Assembly: GCA_023432995.1 (NCBI GenBank)
Contig: JAEZES010000216.1
Location: 1 to 18,698 of the forward strand
Direction of reading: 5' to 3'
From: Pseudomonadota bacterium
GTDB lineage: Bacteria > Pseudomonadota > Alphaproteobacteria > Sphingomonadales > Sphingomonadaceae
DNA: 18,698 nucleotides
The notes below the pieces were generated by a model. It saw only the letters and a list, made by a program, of their open reading frames with translations, made no database searches and had not been told where the DNA came from. Numbering within the stretch: the stretch's first letter is position 1; each line of letters starts with the position of its first letter. Positions 14,730-18,698 of this stretch are shown here, in pieces. The translations under genes and the position numbers were made by a program.

Positions 14730-15200
14730 GGAGGCGAATGATGGCTTCCAAGGATCGCGGAACTCGAAACGCCGATTGTGCGTCGATGATCGGCGCGCAG
14801 CGCATCGACAGACCTTTTCGGTTGCCCGTCACGCACCCCAGGGCGTCCGCAGGTGAGGGATTTCGAGACGGCCGAGGCCGCCTTCTACTTCGCTCAAAGG
14901 GAACCGGACTTCAGTGTTGCCGAACTCTCCAGGGAAGGACGAAGGATCAGCGAGCTGCGCAGAAGCGATCTTGGATCCGCATGCCTGTGGCAGGTCATTG
15001 CGATCGACAATCGCGCAGTCGACGAGGTGAGGCCTGCGCCTTCTGACCGACTTGGCGATAGCGTTCCGGCGGGGAGCGAGCAGGAGGCCATTCTCCAACT
15101 CCGCATGACCGGCGCAGGACGTCCGGAAACGTCCGTATCATTCCGGAGAGATGGGGCTGTCATCCATCGGCACTCTTCCGTGCGCAATGAGGAGTACGGC
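14730..15200 (+). other. Region before ppsA with short, possibly frameshifted reading frames
   Basis: A strong Shine-Dalgarno GGAGG (14730-14734) precedes adjacent ATGs at 14738 and 14741. That frame runs to 15046, about 102 residues, but its second half is arginine-rich and looks like an off-frame reading. From GTG 14853 a different frame, continuous with ppsA, gives a more natural sequence (DFETAEAAFYFAQREPDF). One old frameshift near 14850 could join the two; equally this may be noncoding leader for ppsA. Base composition is lower in GC than neighbouring genes. A direct repeat ACGTCCG at 15119-15125 and 15129-15135 lies 65 bp before ppsA. I recognise no family and assign no gene with confidence. 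Confidence 0.25.
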
Positions 15201-17600
15201 ATGACGAGTCCCCAAGTCATTCCCTTCGACCGGCTCTCGGGCAAAGATGTTTCCTTGGTCGGTGGGAAGAACGCGTCCCTCGGCGAATTGATCGCAACGC
15301 TCGGGCCCATGGGCGTCAGGGTTCCGCCGGGATTCGCCACTAGTGCCGAGGCTTACCGCTCGTTCCTGGCGCAGAACGGGCTGGACCCGGTTATTGCCTC
15401 GCACCTTGCCAACTATCATTCGGGCAAGGTCGCATTGAGCGACGCCGGCTCGACGATAAGAAAGGCAATCATCGCGGGCGACTGGCCATCCGAAGTCCGC
15501 GAGGCGATCGTGCAGGCTTACCGGGACCTGTGCCAGACAAGCGGCGCGGGCGAGCTCGATGTCGCCGTCCGATCGAGCGCGACCGCCGAGGACTTGCCGG
15601 GCGCCAGCTTTGCGGGCCAGCAGGAGACGTTCCTCAATGTCCGTGGGGAACAGGATCTGCTCGACGCCTGCAGGCGATGCTACGCCTCGCTCTACACCGA
15701 CCGCGCAATCAGCTACCGCGAGGCCAAGGGTTTCGCGCACGAGGCGGTGGCGCTGTCGGTCGGCGTGCAGCGCATGGTGCGCTCGGACCGGGCCGGCTCG
15801 GGCGTCATGTTCTCGATCGACACGGAGAGCGGGTTCGACAAGGCCGTGCTGATCAACGCCGCCTGGGGGCTTGGCGAGACCGTGGTCCAGGGCGCCGTCG
15901 ATCCGGACGAGTACCAGGTCTTCAAGCCGCTGCTCGAGGACTCCTCGTTCCGCCCGATCGTCGCCAAGCGGCGCGGCGGCAAGGAGCGCAAGATGGTCTA
16001 CCTTGCAGACGGCAAGGGAACCCGGGCCGTGCCGACCTCGCGCGCCGAGCGCCGGGCTTTCGTCCTGGGAGAAGACGAAATCCTCCAGCTGGCCCGATGG
16101 GCGGTGACCATCGAACGGCACTACGGCTGTCCGATGGACATGGAGTGGGCCAAGGACGGCGCCGACGGCGAGCTGTTCATCGTGCAGGCGCGGCCCGAGA
16201 CCGTGCAGGCCGAGGCCGCCGCGGGCAAGCTGCGCGCCTATTCGCTCGAGCGGAAGGGCCGCCGGCTGGCCGAGGGCTCGGCCATCGGTGAAGCGATCGC
16301 CTCGGGAGCAGTCTGCCTGATCGAGAGCGCGGCGCAGATCGACCAGTTCGTCGACGGCTCGATCCTCGTCACCGGCACAACCGACCCGGACTGGGTGCCG
16401 ATCATGAAGCGCGCGGCGGCCATAGTCACCGACCGTGGCGGGCGGACCTCGCATGCCGCAATCGTCAGCCGCGAGCTCGGCCTGCCGGCGATCGTCGGCG
16501 CCGGGAACGCGACCGACGTGCTCCACGACGGGCTGGATGTGACGGTCAGCTGCGCCGAGGGCGATCGTGGGTTCGTGTACGAAGGCAAGGCGGACTTCGC
16601 GGTCGAGGAAATCGATCTCGGCGCCCTGCCCGAGACCCGGACCAAGGTGATGGTCAACCTCGCCAATCCCGCGGCCGCCTATCGCTGGTGGCGCCTGCCG
16701 GCCGACGGCGTCGGCCTGACGCGGATGGAGTTCGTCATCGGCAACGAGATTCGCATTCATCCGATGGCGCTGGTGCGGTTCGACCAGGTGAGCGATCCGG
16801 CCGATCGCGCGGAGATCGAGCGGCTGACCGAGGGCTACGCGACCCGGGAGGAGTACTTCGTCGATCGCCTCGCGCGCGGGCTGGCGCGCATCGCCGCGGT
16901 GGGCCATCCCCACCCCGTCATCATCCGGATGAGCGACTTCAAGACCAACGAGTACGCCCAGCTCCTTGGCGGCCGCGGCTTCGAGCCGGAAGAAGAGAAC
17001 CCGATGATCGGCTTCCGCGGCGCGTCGCGCTACTATTCGCCGCGCTACCGCGACGGCTTCGCGCTCGAGTGCCGGGCGATCCGGCGACTGCGCGATGAGA
17101 TGGGCTTCGGCAACGTCGTCGTGATGATCCCGTTCTGCCGCTCCGTGACGGAAGCCGACCGCGTTCTCGAGGTCATGGCCGAGAACGGCCTCCGGCGCGG
17201 CGAGAACGGCCTCGCGGTCTACGTGATGTGCGAGATTCCCTCGAACGTCGTCCTGGCGGAAGCGTTCGCCGAGCGCTTCGATGGCTTCTCGATCGGCAGC
17301 AACGACCTGACGCAATTGACACTCGGGATCGACCGGGATTCCGAACTCCTCGCCGAGCAATTCGACGAGCAGGACGAGGCGGTCAAATGGATGATCCGCC
17401 ACGTAATCGAGGCCGCCCACAAGCACGGCGCCAAGGTCGGGCTCTGCGGCCAGGCGCCGAGCGATCATCCCGAGTTCGCCCGCTTCCTCGTCGAGTGCGG
17501 GATCGATTCGATGTCGGTGACGCCCGACAGCTTCATGGCGGTTAAGCGGCACGTTGCCGCGGCCGAGGACGAGGGGGTATCACCGCCCTCCCGCCGATAA
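15201..17600 (+). CDS. ppsA: Phosphoenolpyruvate synthase
   Basis: A 799-residue PEP synthase making PEP, AMP and Pi from pyruvate, ATP and water, the entry step to gluconeogenesis from C3 compounds. The N-terminal ATP-grasp-like domain (about 1-345) has VGGKNASLGE (14-23), AVRSSATAEDLPGASFAGQQ and GVMFSIDTESGF. The swivelling phosphohistidine domain has TDRGGRTSHAAI, with His418 as the phosphorylated residue. The C-terminal PEP/pyruvate barrel has EENPMIGFRGA, MCEIPSN and GLCGQAPSD with the catalytic Cys749. Length and residue positions closely match E. coli PpsA (792 aa). I chose ATG 15201 because AGGAG lies about 8 bases upstream and the family sequence starts there. The frame is open back to 14853, but that extension is not part of the family. 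pfkB follows 16 bp later. Confidence 0.97.
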   Translation: MTSPQVIPFDRLSGKDVSLVGGKNASLGELIATLGPMGVRVPPGFATSAEAYRSFLAQNGLDPVIASHLANYHSGKVALSDAGSTIRKAIIAGDWPSEVREAIVQAYRDLCQTSGAGELDVAVRSSATAEDLPGASFAGQQETFLNVRGEQDLLDACRRCYASLYTDRAISYREAKGFAHEAVALSVGVQRMVRSDRAGSGVMFSIDTESGFDKAVLINAAWGLGETVVQGAVDPDEYQVFKPLLEDSSFRPIVAKRRGGKERKMVYLADGKGTRAVPTSRAERRAFVLGEDEILQLARWAVTIERHYGCPMDMEWAKDGADGELFIVQARPETVQAEAAAGKLRAYSLERKGRRLAEGSAIGEAIASGAVCLIESAAQIDQFVDGSILVTGTTDPDWVPIMKRAAAIVTDRGGRTSHAAIVSRELGLPAIVGAGNATDVLHDGLDVTVSCAEGDRGFVYEGKADFAVEEIDLGALPETRTKVMVNLANPAAAYRWWRLPADGVGLTRMEFVIGNEIRIHPMALVRFDQVSDPADRAEIERLTEGYATREEYFVDRLARGLARIAAVGHPHPVIIRMSDFKTNEYAQLLGGRGFEPEEENPMIGFRGASRYYSPRYRDGFALECRAIRRLRDEMGFGNVVVMIPFCRSVTEADRVLEVMAENGLRRGENGLAVYVMCEIPSNVVLAEAFAERFDGFSIGSNDLTQLTLGIDRDSELLAEQFDEQDEAVKWMIRHVIEAAHKHGAKVGLCGQAPSDHPEFARFLVECGIDSMSVTPDSFMAVKRHVAAAEDEGVSPPSRR

Positions 17601-17616
17601 TGCGCAAGGCCGGACC

Positions 17617-18552
17617 ATGATGAATATAGCGACCCTGACGCTCAATCCGACCCTCGACGTATCGTTCTCGGTCGATGAGGTGTTCCATACCCGCAAGATG
17701 CGCGGCCGCGACGAACGCCACGCCCCCGGTGGGGGCGGGATCAACGTGGCGCGCGTGTTCGTGCGGCTCGGCGGCAATGCGCGCTGCCATTACCTGTCGG
17801 GGGGATCAACGGGGGTCGCGCTCGACGGGCTGCTGGACCTGCACCAGCTCGTCCGCCGCAAGGTCCCGATCAGGGGAGAGACCCGCGTCAGCACGACCGT
17901 GTTCGAGGCCGCGAGCCGGTGCGAGTACCGCTTCGTTACCGATGGGCCCGAAGTATCAGCCGATGAGTGGCAGCAGTGCCTCACCGAGCTGGCCGAGGCG
18001 GACTGCGACTACATCGTCGCCAGCGGCTCGCTGCCGCGCGGCGTGCCGGATGACTTCTATGCGCGCGTGGCTCGGCAAGCCAGGGCGCGCGGGGTTCGCG
18101 TCGTGCTCGACAGCTCGGGCGCCGGGCTCGCCGGAGGTCTGGCGGGTGGCAACGTGTTTCTGGTCAAGCCGAGTATCGGCGAGCTGCGCGGGCTGACCGG
18201 CCGGGAACTCGCGTCGGACGAAGAAATCGCCGAGAGCGCGCAGGCGATCGTGAGCCGCGGCGAGGCCGAGCACGTCGCCGTCACGATGGGCCGGGACGGC
18301 GCGCTGCTGGCGAACGCGGCGGGCACGCTGCGGTTGCCGGCGATCGAGGCGGACGTGGCGAGCGCGGTCGGCGCAGGCGACAGCTTCGTCGCCGCGATGG
18401 TCCACGCGCTGGCGAGCGGGCGCGACCCGGAGGACGCGTTCCGCTACGGCATTGCCGGCGGCACCGCCGCGATCCTCACGCCGGGCACCGACCTCGCGCG
18501 GCCGGCGGACATCGCGCGGCTCTACGAGCAGGCTCAGGCGCTCGCGCGGTAG
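17617..18552 (+). CDS. pfkB: PfkB-family hexose-phosphate kinase, 6-phosphofructokinase II-like
   Basis: A 311-residue ribokinase-fold sugar kinase. It resembles E. coli PfkB along its whole length: ATLTLNPTLD (5-14), PGGGGINVAR (37-46), ASGSLPRGVP, VKPSIGEL, and the C-terminal GAGDS motif (252-256) with catalytic Asp255. The closest role is 6-phosphofructokinase, phosphorylating fructose 6-phosphate; 1-phosphofructokinase or tagatose-6-phosphate kinase activity cannot be excluded from sequence. Two ATGs occur side by side, 17617 and 17620; the first is used here. It lies 16 bp behind ppsA and probably shares its mRNA, an odd pairing of a glycolytic and a gluconeogenic enzyme, although such pairs occur in stress-linked clusters of other bacteria. 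The last 19 bp overlap a convergent gene. Confidence 0.92.
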   Translation: MMNIATLTLNPTLDVSFSVDEVFHTRKMRGRDERHAPGGGGINVARVFVRLGGNARCHYLSGGSTGVALDGLLDLHQLVRRKVPIRGETRVSTTVFEAASRCEYRFVTDGPEVSADEWQQCLTELAEADCDYIVASGSLPRGVPDDFYARVARQARARGVRVVLDSSGAGLAGGLAGGNVFLVKPSIGELRGLTGRELASDEEIAESAQAIVSRGEAEHVAVTMGRDGALLANAAGTLRLPAIEADVASAVGAGDSFVAAMVHALASGRDPEDAFRYGIAGGTAAILTPGTDLARPADIARLYEQAQALAR

Positions 18553-18698
18553 ATCTCGTCGATCGCCGCGCCGAGCGCGGCATCGAACTCGTCGTCGCTC
18601 ATCGTTACGCGCAGGTCCGACAGCAGCACACGGCTGAAGCTGAGGCTGGACAGGCCCTTCAGTAGCTCGGCGAGCAGAATCGGCTCGCCCTCGGCGCG
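18534..18698 (-). CDS. C-terminal end of an unrecognised protein (5' end outside window)
   Basis: On the minus strand an open frame enters from the window end and runs 54 codons to the TGA at 18536-18534. The visible part reads like a genuine protein end, with leucine-rich amphipathic helices (PILLAELLKGLSSLSF) and an acidic C-terminal helix (MSDDEFDAALGAAIDEIYR). It has the high third-position GC of its neighbours. The stop lies within the end of pfkB, a 19-bp convergent overlap. I do not recognise the family from this fragment. Confidence 0.6.
   Translation of the reverse strand, partial: RAEGEPILLAELLKGLSSLSFSRVLLSDLRVTMSDDEFDAALGAAIDEIYRASA

Noticed and set aside
14395..14832. Minus-strand open frame of 145 residues across the tRNA-ppsA gap
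   Set aside because: It is open but Ser/Arg/Pro-rich with no recognisable motif and no ribosome-binding site that I could see; it reads like an antisense shadow, though it cannot be excluded.
14988..15001. Sigma-54-like promoter TGGCAGGTCATTGC upstream of ppsA
   Set aside because: The GG and GC elements are 9 bases apart, whereas the -24/-12 promoter needs 10; the hexamer also lacks the usual C.
14853..15200. A 116-residue N-terminal extension of PpsA from GTG 14853
   Set aside because: The family sequence begins at the ATG at 15201, which has its own Shine-Dalgarno sequence; the extension matches nothing in PpsA.

Overview
The window (18,698 bp, GC-rich, about two thirds G+C by eye) looks like a core chromosomal segment of an alphaproteobacterium, most likely of the order Sphingomonadales (Erythrobacteraceae-like). 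The grounds are the IspD-IspF fusion, the lipA-ratA pair converging on a stand-alone cinA, an MreB N-terminus of sphingomonad type, and a MutL carrying the endonuclease motifs found in bacteria without MutH. These are judgements from recognised protein sequence; no database search was possible.

Layout. (1) 1-2334, plus strand: the 3' part of ispDF (isoprenoid precursors), two tandem paralogous small secreted proteins with four conserved cysteines, and cinA/pncC; the genes overlap head to tail as one operon. (2) 2295-3679, minus strand: lipA then ratA (COQ10-like), with ratA overlapping the 3' end of cinA. (3) 3728-5985, plus strand: beta-carbonic anhydrase, an NYN-domain putative RNase with a C-terminal OST-HTH-like region, and a six-helix DUF1206 membrane protein. 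A perfect 13-bp palindrome lies between the divergent lipA and carbonic anhydrase genes. (4) 5988-8326, minus strand: mutL and a small lipoprotein sharing a TGATG stop/start. (5) 8510-14213, plus strand: the complete rod-shape operon mreB-mreC-mreD-pbp2(mrdA)-rodA, which builds the elongasome. (6) 14303-14378: tRNA-Lys(CTT) with encoded CCA. (7) 14379-15200: about 820 bp without a confident gene, visibly less GC-rich, holding a 112-codon open frame with no start in its first half, a repeat cluster, and a second short reading frame behind a strong Shine-Dalgarno sequence. (8) 15201-18552, plus strand: ppsA (phosphoenolpyruvate synthase) and pfkB (6-phosphofructokinase II-like), 16 bp apart. (9) 18534-18698, minus strand: the C-terminal end of an unrecognised protein overlapping the pfkB tail.

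Most of the window is housekeeping: isoprenoid, lipoate, mismatch repair and cell-wall elongation genes. The least explained parts are the paired four-cysteine secreted proteins, the palindrome between lipA and the carbonic anhydrase gene, a hairpin that would bury the ribosome-binding site of the DUF1206 gene, and the tRNA-to-ppsA interval. I did not find a clearly new defence or mobile system.
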